Assembly (NCBI RefSeq): GCF_020532605.1
Contig: NZ_JAJATW010000001.1
Location: forward strand, 62,001 to 126,000
Source of the DNA: Marinomonas algarum
GTDB taxonomy: Bacteria > Pseudomonadota > Gammaproteobacteria > Pseudomonadales > Marinomonadaceae
Direction of reading: 5' to 3'
DNA: 64,000 nucleotides
Shown here: positions 45,418-54,628 of the stretch, piece after piece
How the letters are laid out: every line of letters starts with the position of its first letter
Numbering within the stretch: the first letter of the stretch is position 1
Program-made: the position numbers and the translations under genes
Notes under the pieces: generated by a model
Database searches by the model: none
The model's input: the letters and a program-made list of their open reading frames with translations, nothing else
Told to the model about the DNA's origin: nothing

Positions 45418-46728
45418 TCAGCGCTTATCAAACACGCGCTGCGCTTTCCCTTCAGACCTTGTGATCCCACCGGTTTCTCTGACCGAGACCGCAACAGAAA
45501 TACCAATTGAGCTCTTAATGTGATGGCACAACTGCTTAACAAGGCCGTTAACCTCGTCATTTGTCATGGCAGTGTGTTCAGGGCGCAACTCGACATGCAC
45601 TTCCATGCCGTCCATGTTGCCTTTTCTAAGAAGGTGAATTTCATAACTTTCAGAAAAATGTGGTATTTTGAGCACTTCTTCTTCAATTTGGGTGGGAAAT
45701 ACGTTTACCCCACGGATAATCATCATGTCGTCACTGCGACCTGTGATCTTATCGATACGTCTCATACGTCGTGCCGTACCGGGTAATAAACGTGTAAGGT
45801 CACGTGTCCGGTAACGAATCATTGGTAAGGCTTCTTTGCTTAAACTGGTGAAAACCAGCTCCCCCATTTCGCCATCCGGTAACACCTCTCCCGTGTTTGG
45901 GTCGATAATTTCAGGATAGAAATGATCTTCCCAAACCGTTGGTCCATCTTGCGTTTCGGCACATTCCATCGCAACCCCTGGCCCCATAATCTCAGAAAGA
46001 CCATAGATATCCATGGCTCTCATCCCCATGCGCTCTTCTACTTTACGACGCAATTCATCGGTCCAAGGCTCAGCACCAAAAATACCCAGTCGAAGCTTAA
46101 GTTTGTGCGGGTCAACGCCTTGACGCTCCATCTCATCGGCAATGTTCAGCATATAAGAAGGCGTAACCATGATGATATCAGGCTGGAAATCCGTGATAAG
46201 ACGTACCTGCTTCTCTGTTTGACCTCCTGACATAGGGATCACGGTACAACCTAGACGCTCTGCACCATAGTGAGCACCTAAACCACCGGTAAATAAACCA
46301 TACCCATAGGCATTGTGAAGCTTATCACCGCGACGGCCACCCGCCGCACGGATAGATCGAGCCACAATGTTTGCCCAAGTGTCGATATCATTTTGCGTGT
46401 AGCCCACTACCGTTGGCTTCCCGGTTGTGCCGCTGGATGCATGCAAACGCACAACTTGATCAATGGGGGTCGCAAACATACCGTAGGGGTAATTGTCCCG
46501 CAGATCTGTCTTTGTGGTGAAAGGCAGTTTGGCAAGATCATCAAGAGAGTGAATATCATCAGGATGAATATTTAACTGATCAAAACGCGCCTTATACATA
46601 GGAACATTGTTATAAGCGTGTCTTACTGTCCACTTTAATCGCTCTAATTGATGCGCTCTTAGCTCATCAATACTGGCGGTTTCCATTGGATCAAGTTGGT
46701 CTGGATTAAACTGACTGCGAATATCCAT
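45418..46728 (-). CDS. paaK: Phenylacetate-CoA ligase
   Basis: 436 residues. It activates phenylacetate to phenylacetyl-CoA with ATP, the first pathway step. The nucleotide-binding loop SSGTTGKPTVVGYT, the acceptor region YGLSEIMGPG and the C-terminal Lys in SEGKAQRVFDKR are present. It ends the paaFGHIJK unit. Confidence 0.95.
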   Translation of the reverse strand: MDIRSQFNPDQLDPMETASIDELRAHQLERLKWTVRHAYNNVPMYKARFDQLNIHPDDIHSLDDLAKLPFTTKTDLRDNYPYGMFATPIDQVVRLHASSGTTGKPTVVGYTQNDIDTWANIVARSIRAAGGRRGDKLHNAYGYGLFTGGLGAHYGAERLGCTVIPMSGGQTEKQVRLITDFQPDIIMVTPSYMLNIADEMERQGVDPHKLKLRLGIFGAEPWTDELRRKVEERMGMRAMDIYGLSEIMGPGVAMECAETQDGPTVWEDHFYPEIIDPNTGEVLPDGEMGELVFTSLSKEALPMIRYRTRDLTRLLPGTARRMRRIDKITGRSDDMMIIRGVNVFPTQIEEEVLKIPHFSESYEIHLLRKGNMDGMEVHVELRPEHTAMTNDEVNGLVKQLCHHIKSSIGISVAVSVRETGGITRSEGKAQRVFDKR

Positions 46729-46813
46729 TATAAAGCTCTCTCTATTTTTATTTTAAGCTAATTCATTATTTTTAAAGGCGATCTTGTTCTCGCCCTTTTT
46801 CGTTCAAACGTTT

Positions 46814-48028
46814 TTAATTCAGACGTTCAATGACCATAGCAATACCTTGGCCTACCCCAATACACATGGTGCATAACGCATAACGTTTGTTCTGACGCTC
46901 TAACTCATTGAGTGCTGTTGTCACTAAACGAGCACCACTCATACCCAGTGGATGACCCAGCGCAATCGCCCCACCGTTTGGGTTAACACGATTATCATCA
47001 TCGTCTAGTCCCAGTTCGCGTAATACCGCTAAGCCTTGAGCCGCAAAGGCTTCATTGAGCTCAATCACGTCCATATCCGCAAGCGTTAAGCCAACTTGCG
47101 TCAGAACTTTTTTAGCCGCTGGCGCCGGTCCAATGCCCATGATCCGCGGAGCAACGCCTGCCGTTGCCATACCTAAAACTCGGCCGCGGGCCGTCAATCC
47201 GTATTGCTTCGCAGCCTGCTCACTGGCCAATAACACAGCGCAAGCACCGTCATTAACCCCTGATGCATTACCTGCTGTCACCGTACCTAGGCCATCTTTT
47301 CTGAAAGGTGTCGCTAATTTCTCTAACGCTGAAATTTTTGTATCGTTTCTTGGGTGCTCGTCTTGGCTTACGATTTTAGGGTCGCTTTTGCGTTGCGGAA
47401 TGCTGACAGGAACAATTTCTTTATCAAAACGACCACTTTGTTGTGCTGCCGCTGTTTTCTGCTGACTGCGCAAGGCGAACAAATCTTGATCTTCCCTTGA
47501 AATTGAAAACTCTTCTGCAACATTCTCAGCGGTTTCTGGCATAGAATGTACACCATACTGGGACGACATAATGGCATTAACAAACCGCCAGCCAATCGTT
47601 GTATCGTACATTTCAGCCTGACGAGAAAAGGCACTGGTTGCTTTTGCCATCACAAATGGCGCTCGAGACATTGACTCCACGCCACCCGCAATCATTAACC
47701 CCGCTTCACCGGCTTTAATAGAACGCGCTGCCAAACCAATAGCGTCCATTCCCGAACCACACAGGCGGTTAATGGTTGAACCCGGCACGGTATCAGGTAA
47801 ACCCGCTAGTAGAGCGGACATTCGAGCGATATTACGATTATCTTCCCCTGCCTGATTGGCACAGCCGTACAACACATCGTCCACCTCAGACCAATCAATA
47901 CCTGCGTTGCGAGTCATTAAGGCTCGCATGGGAATAGCGCCAAGATCATCCGCACGCACTGAAGATAATGCGCCACCATAACGACCAATGGGGGTGCGAA
48001 TTGCATCGATAATTAATGCGTCTGTCAT
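46814..48028 (-). CDS. paaJ: 3-oxoadipyl-CoA / 3-oxo-5,6-dehydrosuberyl-CoA thiolase
   Basis: 404 residues. It cleaves the beta-keto thioesters late in phenylacetate degradation. The thiolase residues are C90 (INRLCGSGMDAI), the His in GGAIALGHPLGMSGARL and C389 (TMCIGVGQG); NEAFAAQ is also seen. PcaF of protocatechuate catabolism is nearly identical in sequence, but the paa context decides the name. Confidence 0.94.
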   Translation of the reverse strand: MTDALIIDAIRTPIGRYGGALSSVRADDLGAIPMRALMTRNAGIDWSEVDDVLYGCANQAGEDNRNIARMSALLAGLPDTVPGSTINRLCGSGMDAIGLAARSIKAGEAGLMIAGGVESMSRAPFVMAKATSAFSRQAEMYDTTIGWRFVNAIMSSQYGVHSMPETAENVAEEFSISREDQDLFALRSQQKTAAAQQSGRFDKEIVPVSIPQRKSDPKIVSQDEHPRNDTKISALEKLATPFRKDGLGTVTAGNASGVNDGACAVLLASEQAAKQYGLTARGRVLGMATAGVAPRIMGIGPAPAAKKVLTQVGLTLADMDVIELNEAFAAQGLAVLRELGLDDDDNRVNPNGGAIALGHPLGMSGARLVTTALNELERQNKRYALCTMCIGVGQGIAMVIERLN

Positions 48029-48060
48029 TAGATTTCTCCTACTTACCCATCTTTGTCTTG

Positions 48061-48537
48061 TTATTGTTTTTCGTTACTTATCTGTACATCAGACGATGGC
48101 AAAATCTGACCTTTCACTTGATAAGATTTACCATGAAAAATGGCAATCAACTTTGCGTCTTGGTTATGAATCTCTACATCATAGTTGCCTGTTCGACCGC
48201 CACGACTTTTTTCAATACAACGCGCAGAGAGCACATCGCCTTCGAAAGCGGGTGCGATATAATCTATTGAACACCCCAGCGCAACGGTCGGTTTGTTGTA
48301 AGTATTACAAGCAAAAGCAAAAGCAGAATCCGCCAGAGTAAACATATAACCGCCATGACAGGTTTTATGACCTTGTAACATAAAATCTTTTACCGTCATG
48401 GTGATTAAAGAAACACCCACATCTGTCTCTAACAAAGACATACCCAAATGCTGTGTTGCCACATCACGTTGAAACAATTCATTAGCACAGGCTTTTGCTA
48501 AAGACTGTGGTGTTTCTCTTAAGGTTGAATCAGTCAT
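48061..48537 (-). CDS. paaI: Hydroxyphenylacetyl-CoA thioesterase
   Basis: 158 residues, a hotdog-fold thioesterase that rescues CoA from dead-end phenylacetyl-CoA derivatives. The active-site segment HGGYMFTLADSAFAFACN and the following VALGCSIDYIAPAF are typical. The start overlaps the end of paaH by eight bases. Confidence 0.93.
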   Translation of the reverse strand: MTDSTLRETPQSLAKACANELFQRDVATQHLGMSLLETDVGVSLITMTVKDFMLQGHKTCHGGYMFTLADSAFAFACNTYNKPTVALGCSIDYIAPAFEGDVLSARCIEKSRGGRTGNYDVEIHNQDAKLIAIFHGKSYQVKGQILPSSDVQISNEKQ

Positions 48538-50071
48538 AAAACCCTCTTTGTTCTAAAGAACGTTGCGTCATCAGCAACGATGGACGATAACGATCTTCCC
48601 CATAGGTACGTTGCAAGTGACCTAACACCGTTAAAACGTTAGCAACACCGAGCGTATCGGCCCACGCTAAAGGACCGCATGGATAGTTCACTCCGTAGGT
48701 CATAGCAATATCAATATCCTCAATACTGGCAACACCATTTAACGCAGCATCAGCGGCTTCATTCGCCAACATGGCAACGGTTCGCATGACAACGAGCCCT
48801 GGAGAATCTTTCACTTCAGATACGGCAATACCGCTTAATGCAAACACGTCGACAACCTGTTGAAAAACAGAATCTGGTGTGCCGTAAGAACGACTAAGTG
48901 CAATGTGTGTCGTTGCTTTATAGTCCAATGCGAGATCGATTAAAATCAGATGCTCAATGCCTTCTGCGTTGGCTCGCTCTGTTGCCATACGCCCATCGGT
49001 TAACATCAATCTGGCCTCACCAATGCAAATGGCAGACACGCTTGATTGACCCTCATCCTCGGTAACAATAAATTGATCGTCTAAATGACTGAGTAATCGC
49101 TCGCACAAGGGCTGCAATTGCGCCAATTCACCTGAGGCTGAACAAAGAGGATAAGAAGGAGTTGATGAAGGCGGACGAATACTGGCACTCGGTTTATCAG
49201 CATCGTCATGGTAAGAATAAAACCCCTGACCGGTTTTTCGCCCTAATAATCCCGCATCGACCAGTTCTTTTTGTACCAAAGAAGGTTGAAAACGGAAGTC
49301 TCCATAATAAGCATCAAAGACGGAACAGGTAACCGCGTAATTCACATCGTGCCCGATAAGGTCTGTTAACTCGAATGCCCCCATGCGGAAGCCACCGGAA
49401 TGACGCATTAATGCATCTAATGTCGCGCAATCCGCTACGCCTTCTTGCTTCAATCGTAAGCTTTCAGCATAAAAAGGGCGTGCCACACGATTGACAATAA
49501 AGCCCGGAGTCGATGCTGCGTAAACGGGTTTCTTACCCCATGCAAGTACCGTTTCATACAGGCTGTTAGCCACGGCTTTGGACGTCACCAATCCAGACAC
49601 AATTTCAACTAACTTCATAATAGGAGCAGGGTTAAAAAAATGCACACCAACAAAACGCTCTGGATGAGCCATTCCTGCCGCCAGCCGTGTAATAGACAAT
49701 GACGACGTATTACTGGCCAAAACACACTCTGGGGAACAAATGGCTTCTAATGAGGCAAACACAGACTGTTTCACATCGATGTTTTCAACAATCGCTTCAA
49801 TCACTAAACCCGCAGAGGAAAAGTCTTCTAACGTCTGTGCAACGTGTAAGTTTGCTAGCGTCTTTTCAGCGTCTTGTGTCGATATTTTTTTTCGTTCTAC
49901 TAGGCGATAAAGTTGCTTTGATGTCAGCTCAATGGCCGTTTTCGCCGCCCCTTCTCGATTATCGTACAATTTAACAATATGACCGGCTTTCGCTGCCACC
50001 TGCGCAATACCGGCTCCCATCGCACCAGCACCAATGACGCCAACCTGAGTGGATATATGTAACGCTGTCAT
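48530..50071 (-). CDS. paaH: 3-hydroxyadipyl-CoA dehydrogenase
   Basis: 513 residues. It oxidises 3-hydroxyadipyl-CoA with NAD. The N-terminal Rossmann motif GVIGAGAMGAGIAQVAAKAG, the catalytic His in GVHFFNPAPIMKLVEIV and two C-terminal 3HCDH domains (about 190-290 and 405-500) are present. It is two bases from paaG, so translation is probably coupled. Confidence 0.94.
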   Translation of the reverse strand: MTALHISTQVGVIGAGAMGAGIAQVAAKAGHIVKLYDNREGAAKTAIELTSKQLYRLVERKKISTQDAEKTLANLHVAQTLEDFSSAGLVIEAIVENIDVKQSVFASLEAICSPECVLASNTSSLSITRLAAGMAHPERFVGVHFFNPAPIMKLVEIVSGLVTSKAVANSLYETVLAWGKKPVYAASTPGFIVNRVARPFYAESLRLKQEGVADCATLDALMRHSGGFRMGAFELTDLIGHDVNYAVTCSVFDAYYGDFRFQPSLVQKELVDAGLLGRKTGQGFYSYHDDADKPSASIRPPSSTPSYPLCSASGELAQLQPLCERLLSHLDDQFIVTEDEGQSSVSAICIGEARLMLTDGRMATERANAEGIEHLILIDLALDYKATTHIALSRSYGTPDSVFQQVVDVFALSGIAVSEVKDSPGLVVMRTVAMLANEAADAALNGVASIEDIDIAMTYGVNYPCGPLAWADTLGVANVLTVLGHLQRTYGEDRYRPSLLMTQRSLEQRGFYD

Positions 50072-50073
50072 GA

Positions 50074-50865
50074 TTATTTTCCCTTAAAGTCCGGTGAGCG
50101 CTTTTCCATAAAGGCGGCAACACCTTCACGATAATCTTTGGTTTGACCCGCTAAACGCTGCAGATCACGCTCAAGCTCAAGATGCGCATGTAAACCATGA
50201 TCAAAGGACTGATTGAGTGCGCGCTTAATATAAGCAAGCCCTTGTGTGGGCTGCGCAGCCAGTCTTTTAGCCAGTGTCAATGCTTCTTCTCTCAAGGTGT
50301 CATCTTCGGTGACACGATTAATGAGCCCCATTGCCAAAGCCGATTCTGCATCCACAGAGTCCCCCAGCAGTGCCAGCTCTTTCGCCTTTGCCATACCCAC
50401 AAGACGAGGTAAAAACCAGGTTCCGCCAGAATCAGGTACTAAGCCAATTTTACAAAATGCTTGAATAAATTTAGCGGAGCGTGACGCTAAAATAAGATCA
50501 CACGCTAAGGGAATGTTTGCCCCAGCGCCGGCAGCAACACCGTTAACAGCACAAATCACTGGCATTGGAAGGTCTTGAATGGACTTGATCAAAGGGTTGT
50601 AAAATCGCTCGATAGACAAACCTAAATCCGGAGACTCAGCGTTGGGGTCGACGTTACGGTCCGATAAATCCTGTCCAGCACAGAAACCGCGACCTTCACC
50701 TGTGATAACCAACGCCCTGACTTGTTTATCCTTGCGAATAAGTTTGAACGCCTCTCGCACCTCTAAATGCATCGACTCATTGAAACTATTGAGTGATTTG
50801 GGACGATTCAGACTCAGTAACGCCACGCCAGATTCGACCGAATACAAAATATGTTCGAACGCCAT
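50074..50865 (-). CDS. paaG: 1,2-epoxyphenylacetyl-CoA isomerase
   Basis: 263 residues of the crotonase family. PaaG converts the ring epoxide to oxepin-CoA. The oxyanion motifs GRGFCAGQDLSDR and AVNGVAAGAGANIPLACDLILASRSAKF are clear, and the Asp in VPDSGGTWFLPRLVG takes the catalytic place. Length is as expected. Confidence 0.94.
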   Translation of the reverse strand: MAFEHILYSVESGVALLSLNRPKSLNSFNESMHLEVREAFKLIRKDKQVRALVITGEGRGFCAGQDLSDRNVDPNAESPDLGLSIERFYNPLIKSIQDLPMPVICAVNGVAAGAGANIPLACDLILASRSAKFIQAFCKIGLVPDSGGTWFLPRLVGMAKAKELALLGDSVDAESALAMGLINRVTEDDTLREEALTLAKRLAAQPTQGLAYIKRALNQSFDHGLHAHLELERDLQRLAGQTKDYREGVAAFMEKRSPDFKGK

Positions 50866-50921
50866 GAAAACACACTCCTGAAATGAATAGGTGTAGTTTG
50901 TGTAGATGTGATTAAAAAGAA

Positions 50922-51707
50922 TTAACGACCGGTAAAATGGGCTTTACGCTTTTCTAGAAAAGCGGCAATGCCTTCATTTCGATCTTGTGTGCCTGCCAAC
51001 ACAGTAAAGGCATGACGCTCAAACCTAAGCCCTGTGGCCAGATCCGTATCCATACCTTTTAAAATAGACTCTTTGGCGAGACGAACCGCCAACGGACTCT
51101 TTTTGGCGATGTCAGTAGCGATCTCGATCGCACGGTGAAGGGTAAGTTCAGGCTGTGTTATTTCACTGATCAAGCCTGCTTGTTGAGCTTGTTCAGCGCT
51201 AATGGGCTGACCTGATAGCACCATTTGCATCGCAAGGGATTTGCCAACGGCATGAACCAGTCTTTGCGTACCTCCTGCCCCTGGCATAATGCCAAGATTG
51301 ATTTCTGGCTGACCAAATTTAGCATCGCGACCTGCAATTAACACATCAGCATGCATGGCCAACTCACAGCCACCACCAAGGCAATAGCCATTAACCGCGG
51401 CAATTAAAGGTTTACTGAATTGGGAAATTCGCTGCCAGCTTTGTTGACGAGGATCATTAAGAATACCAACCAAGTCTCTTTCAGCCATTTCTTTAATGTC
51501 GGCGCCAGCTGCAAACGCTTTTTTAGAACCTGTCAGCACCACAACGTTCACATCACTATCTGATTGCGCGACGGAAAGGGCCGATGCAAGCTCATCTAGC
51601 AGTTGAGTAGTGAGCGCATTGAGTGCTTCAGGGCGATTAAGTTGAATGACCTGAACACCATCAGAAGACGGCTGCACACACAACATGTCATATGAAGAAT
51701 TCATCAT
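50922..51707 (-). CDS. paaF: 2,3-dehydroadipyl-CoA hydratase
   Basis: 261 residues from ATG 51707, close to the 255 of E. coli PaaF. An in-frame ATG at 51752 would add a Lys/Asn-rich extension with no ribosome-binding site. It is a crotonase-family enoyl-CoA hydratase with KKAFAAGADIKEMAERD and AAVNGYCLGGGCELAMHADVL; the downstream Glu is replaced by the stretch INLGIMPGAGGTQRL, where E of QPEIN lies as usual. First gene of paaFGHIJK. Confidence 0.92.
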   Translation of the reverse strand: MMNSSYDMLCVQPSSDGVQVIQLNRPEALNALTTQLLDELASALSVAQSDSDVNVVVLTGSKKAFAAGADIKEMAERDLVGILNDPRQQSWQRISQFSKPLIAAVNGYCLGGGCELAMHADVLIAGRDAKFGQPEINLGIMPGAGGTQRLVHAVGKSLAMQMVLSGQPISAEQAQQAGLISEITQPELTLHRAIEIATDIAKKSPLAVRLAKESILKGMDTDLATGLRFERHAFTVLAGTQDRNEGIAAFLEKRKAHFTGR

Positions 51708-51762
51708 TTCATTAGACTCTCTATTCTTGTTTTTATCGTGTTTGTTTTTCATGAATACTTAT

Positions 51763-51775
51763 GATTCACAGAATC
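51763..51775. promoter_or_regulatory. Candidate PaaX operator
   Basis: GATTCACAGAATC is a palindrome (GATTC/GAATC) inside TATGATTC, which matches the core TRTGATTC of the E. coli PaaX consensus as I recall it. It lies 56-68 bases upstream of the chosen paaF start. Confidence 0.5.
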
Positions 51776-51799
51776 TAAATTAAAGATGCCTGAGATAAA

Positions 51800-51837
51800 G
51801 ATACAAAACAAGAGTTTTTTTCTATTTTTTTGTATCA
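51800..51837. promoter_or_regulatory. GATACAAAA inverted-repeat pair upstream of paaF
   Basis: GATACAAAA (51800-51808) and its complement TTTTGTATC (51828-51836) form a widely spaced inverted repeat with a 19-base A/T-rich middle. The right arm is within TATTTTTTTGTATCA (51823-51837), identical over 15 bases to the element upstream of paaA. Confidence 0.55.
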
Positions 51838-51972
51838 CTTTATATCAAATAACCGAGAATAAAAATCAAGTCATTGGGTGCTCTTGAGCAGGTAAATCAT
51901 GGAAAAGTACTGTTATATGGTTATCGCGCCGCTATTTTGCAAAGTAAAATCAACAATAGCCCTTTGTTTTAG

Positions 51973-51990
51973 ATACAAAAAAAAGATACT
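51973..51990. promoter_or_regulatory. GATAC direct repeat facing paaY
   Basis: GATACAAAAAAAAGATAC contains the same GATACAAAA word and a second GATAC, directly followed by TATAAG, a possible -10 towards paaY. Confidence 0.45.
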
Positions 51991-52146
51991 ATAAGCCTAT
52001 ATAAGAACCTTTCTTATTTCGCTTAAAGTGTCTTTCGCTTAGTGCGTCGATGCTGTTACACCCTTGAGTGAAGAAGGTTAAAACCTCCGTACAACCGTAG
52101 GTGGGTTCACAAAGCATCCACTTTTATCTTCAAAAGAGTCGTTACT

Positions 52147-52734
52147 ATGCCATGTTATAAAATAGACGGCGTTACGCCTGTCGTTCACCCAACCGCTTAC
52201 GTTCATCCTACCGCTGTGCTTATTGGTGATGTGATTATCAAAGAGCGTTGTTATGTCGGTCCCAATGCCTGCTTACGAGGAGATTTTGGACGCATTACCA
52301 TGGAAGAGGAGTCTAACCTTCAAGACAATTGTGTTGTGCACGGCTTTGCTGACAGTCATACCATCATTGGAAAACACGGTCATATTGGACACGGCGCTAT
52401 TTTGCACGGCTGTGTGATTGGCAGAGATTCACTGGTTGGCATGAATGCCGTGGTTATGGACAACGCAGTGATTGGCGAGGAATCTATTGTAGCGGCAGCT
52501 GCATTTGTGAAAAGTAAGTTTGTTTGTGATACCCGCTCTTTATTAATGGGCAGCCCTGCCAAAGTGCTTCGACAAGTATCGGATGAAGAATTGGCTTGGA
52601 AGCAAGTGGGTACGAGTGAGTACATTGCCTTGACGGACCGATGCTTAACATCGATGGTAGAATGCTCCCCCCTAAATGTGGAAGAGCAAAATAGACCGCG
52701 TTTAAAAACAGGTCAGCATAAAACAAAGTCGTAA
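52147..52734 (+). CDS. paaY: PaaY, hexapeptide-repeat thioesterase/carbonic anhydrase-like protein
   Basis: 195 residues of left-handed beta-helix repeats (for example [46 protein letters not shown]) with the His residues that bind metal in gamma-class carbonic anhydrase-like proteins. PaaY hydrolyses hydroxylated CoA by-products of the pathway. It is cotranscribed with paaX 41 bases downstream, as in E. coli, though the order there is paaX-paaY. Confidence 0.92.
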   Translation: MPCYKIDGVTPVVHPTAYVHPTAVLIGDVIIKERCYVGPNACLRGDFGRITMEEESNLQDNCVVHGFADSHTIIGKHGHIGHGAILHGCVIGRDSLVGMNAVVMDNAVIGEESIVAAAAFVKSKFVCDTRSLLMGSPAKVLRQVSDEELAWKQVGTSEYIALTDRCLTSMVECSPLNVEEQNRPRLKTGQHKTKS

Positions 52735-52775
52735 CACACTGATTTATTAATTTTTTAAACCGAGCCTAACCCTCC

Positions 52776-53699
52776 ATGCATGAATTAAAAACACTCGACA
52801 CACTCATCGAACGTTTTCGCAGTCAGAAACCTATTCGAGCTTCTTCTTTGATCATTACCTTATATGGCGATACGATAGAACCGCATGGGGGCACAGTTTG
52901 GCTAGGCAGTTTAATTAACGCACTGGAACCTATAGGCATTAATGAACGGTTGATGAGAACGTCTATTTTTAGACTATCGCAAGATGGATGGATAAACAGT
53001 GAAAAAGTAGGACGACGTAGCTACTACGGTCTAACCCACCAAGGTCTACGTAAATTTGAAAAGGCTTTCCAGCGGATTTACAGTACAAATCGATCCACTT
53101 GGGACAGTTCTTGGCACCTAATAATGACCAGTTTACTCAGTCCAGAAGAGCGCAAGCTGTTGGCTGATGAATTGAAATGGCAAGGCTTCGCCGCTCTCTC
53201 AACACAGCTCTTTGCAAGCCCTTGTGCAGAAAAATACGCCATAAAAGACACCTTGAGACTATTAAAACTAGAAGATAAGGTCGTTGTGTTTGAATCTTCC
53301 GCAGATAACCAATTCAGCAATAAACCCATACGACAACTGGTAAAAGAGTGCTGGGAAATGGATGCGTTAGCTGAGCAATATAGAGAGTTTATTACCCTAT
53401 TTCACCCTGTCTGGCTTGAGCTTTCAGATAAAAAGAGGCTAGATCCAAAGTCTTGCTTTTTAACACGCACATTACTGATTCATGAGTATCGAAAATTACA
53501 ATTAAGAGACCCACAGCTACCTGACGAACTTTTGCCGCTTGATTGGGAAGGTAAGTCTGCTCGTCAATTGTGCCGCAATATTTACCGCAAAATCACCTCA
53601 GCGGCCGAAAATTGGATAGAACACAATATGGAGTCGGCAGTTGGCCCTCTACCCAGTGCAAACGACGCGTTCAATCAGCGTTTTGGCGGTCTTAAATAA
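52776..53699 (+). CDS. paaX: Phenylacetate-degradation repressor PaaX
   Basis: 307 residues. PaaX is a GntR-like winged-helix repressor released by phenylacetyl-CoA. The N-terminal wHTH (IRASSLIITLYGDTIEPHGGTVWLGSLI, RTSIFRLSQDGWINSEKVGRRSYYGLT) and the conserved C-terminal LLPLDWEGKSARQLCRNIYR are clear. No convincing ribosome-binding site precedes the ATG, so the exact start is less certain. It should control paaF, paaA and paaY promoters. Confidence 0.93.
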   Translation: MHELKTLDTLIERFRSQKPIRASSLIITLYGDTIEPHGGTVWLGSLINALEPIGINERLMRTSIFRLSQDGWINSEKVGRRSYYGLTHQGLRKFEKAFQRIYSTNRSTWDSSWHLIMTSLLSPEERKLLADELKWQGFAALSTQLFASPCAEKYAIKDTLRLLKLEDKVVVFESSADNQFSNKPIRQLVKECWEMDALAEQYREFITLFHPVWLELSDKKRLDPKSCFLTRTLLIHEYRKLQLRDPQLPDELLPLDWEGKSARQLCRNIYRKITSAAENWIEHNMESAVGPLPSANDAFNQRFGGLK

Positions 53700-53710
53700 T
53701 AACGTGTTTA

Positions 53711-54574
53711 TCAAATAACACGGGATAATCTAAGGAAATCAATCAACTGCTGACTGTGTAGCTCTATCTTGTCGACAGAATCATGCCCTGCTCCGTCTAC
53801 TTCAATAAGCTGAAGGTGGCCTTTGGTGCAGTGATTCATGATCACTCTTGCATCATCCACAGGAATGACACGGTCGGCATTGCCATGAACAATCAAAACA
53901 GGACTTTGGATCTGACAAGCGGTCTTTATCGGAGCAAACGAATCGAATGGCTGTCCAATCACCCACTCAACATAGCGTATAACCGGTGCTTGAAAAGACG
54001 GAGGAATATGAACACTGGACAAATAACGCTGCATCATCCACTTTGGATGAGCAAACGCTGAAATACTAATAACAGCATCCACATCTTGGCGCTGAGAAGC
54101 GGCCAATAGCACTGCACCTGCACCAACAGAATGCCCCAACACCGCTAACTTTTTAGATCGTTCTGAGTATTGTTGTTTGTACCAATCTAAGGCACTGTGC
54201 AGATCTTCAGAAAAACGCGGTAAAGATGAAAAGGTATCCCCTTCGCTGTCTCCATGGCTTCGCGCATCAAACAACAAAACGTTCATACCCGCATCGTAGA
54301 AAGGCTTAGCCAAGGGCAGCATCATTTCAGAGTTGCTGCCCCAACCATGTAAAATAACCACAGTACTTTGAGCGTCTTTCACCGGCAATAACCAAGCTGA
54401 AAGCTGCTTGTTATTTTCGGCTGGAATGGTTAATTGAACATAATCAATTGCAAGTTGGCTTTGAGGTGTTTCTTTATTAACTTCACGAGGCGCACGAAAC
54501 CCAAAATGAATCATTAAAGCAAACACAGACAGTGCAACAATGAGAATAACCAAAAAAGCGATTATATACGTCAT
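53711..54574 (-). CDS. Membrane-anchored alpha/beta hydrolase
   Basis: 287 residues from ATG 54574 with AGGT nine bases upstream (an ATG at 54619 would add 15). A membrane anchor at about 1-25 precedes an alpha/beta-hydrolase domain with HGWG (oxyanion), nucleophile in GHSVGAG, the Asp in VHGNADRVIP and the His in GAGHDSVD. It resembles the YqkD/BAAT-like esterase group; substrate unknown. The catalytic domain probably faces the periplasm. It sits nine to 54 bases after the flavoprotein gene and may belong to the same unit. Confidence 0.82.
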   Translation of the reverse strand: MTYIIAFLVILIVALSVFALMIHFGFRAPREVNKETPQSQLAIDYVQLTIPAENNKQLSAWLLPVKDAQSTVVILHGWGSNSEMMLPLAKPFYDAGMNVLLFDARSHGDSEGDTFSSLPRFSEDLHSALDWYKQQYSERSKKLAVLGHSVGAGAVLLAASQRQDVDAVISISAFAHPKWMMQRYLSSVHIPPSFQAPVIRYVEWVIGQPFDSFAPIKTACQIQSPVLIVHGNADRVIPVDDARVIMNHCTKGHLQLIEVDGAGHDSVDKIELHSQQLIDFLRLSRVI

Positions 54575-54628
54575 GTATCTTTTACCTGCTTTGTTACGTC
54601 CATGTTTTAGGTTATTCATTTGTTATGT

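Larger units (their letters stand above)
51708..52146. promoter_or_regulatory. Divergent paaF/paaY control region
   Basis: About 440 bases with no gene. It carries the repeat elements and palindrome listed below, and a small imperfect hairpin close to paaY (around 52089-52112, CCTCCGTACAACCGTAGG). The region serves the two arms of the phenylacetate cluster. Confidence 0.55.
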
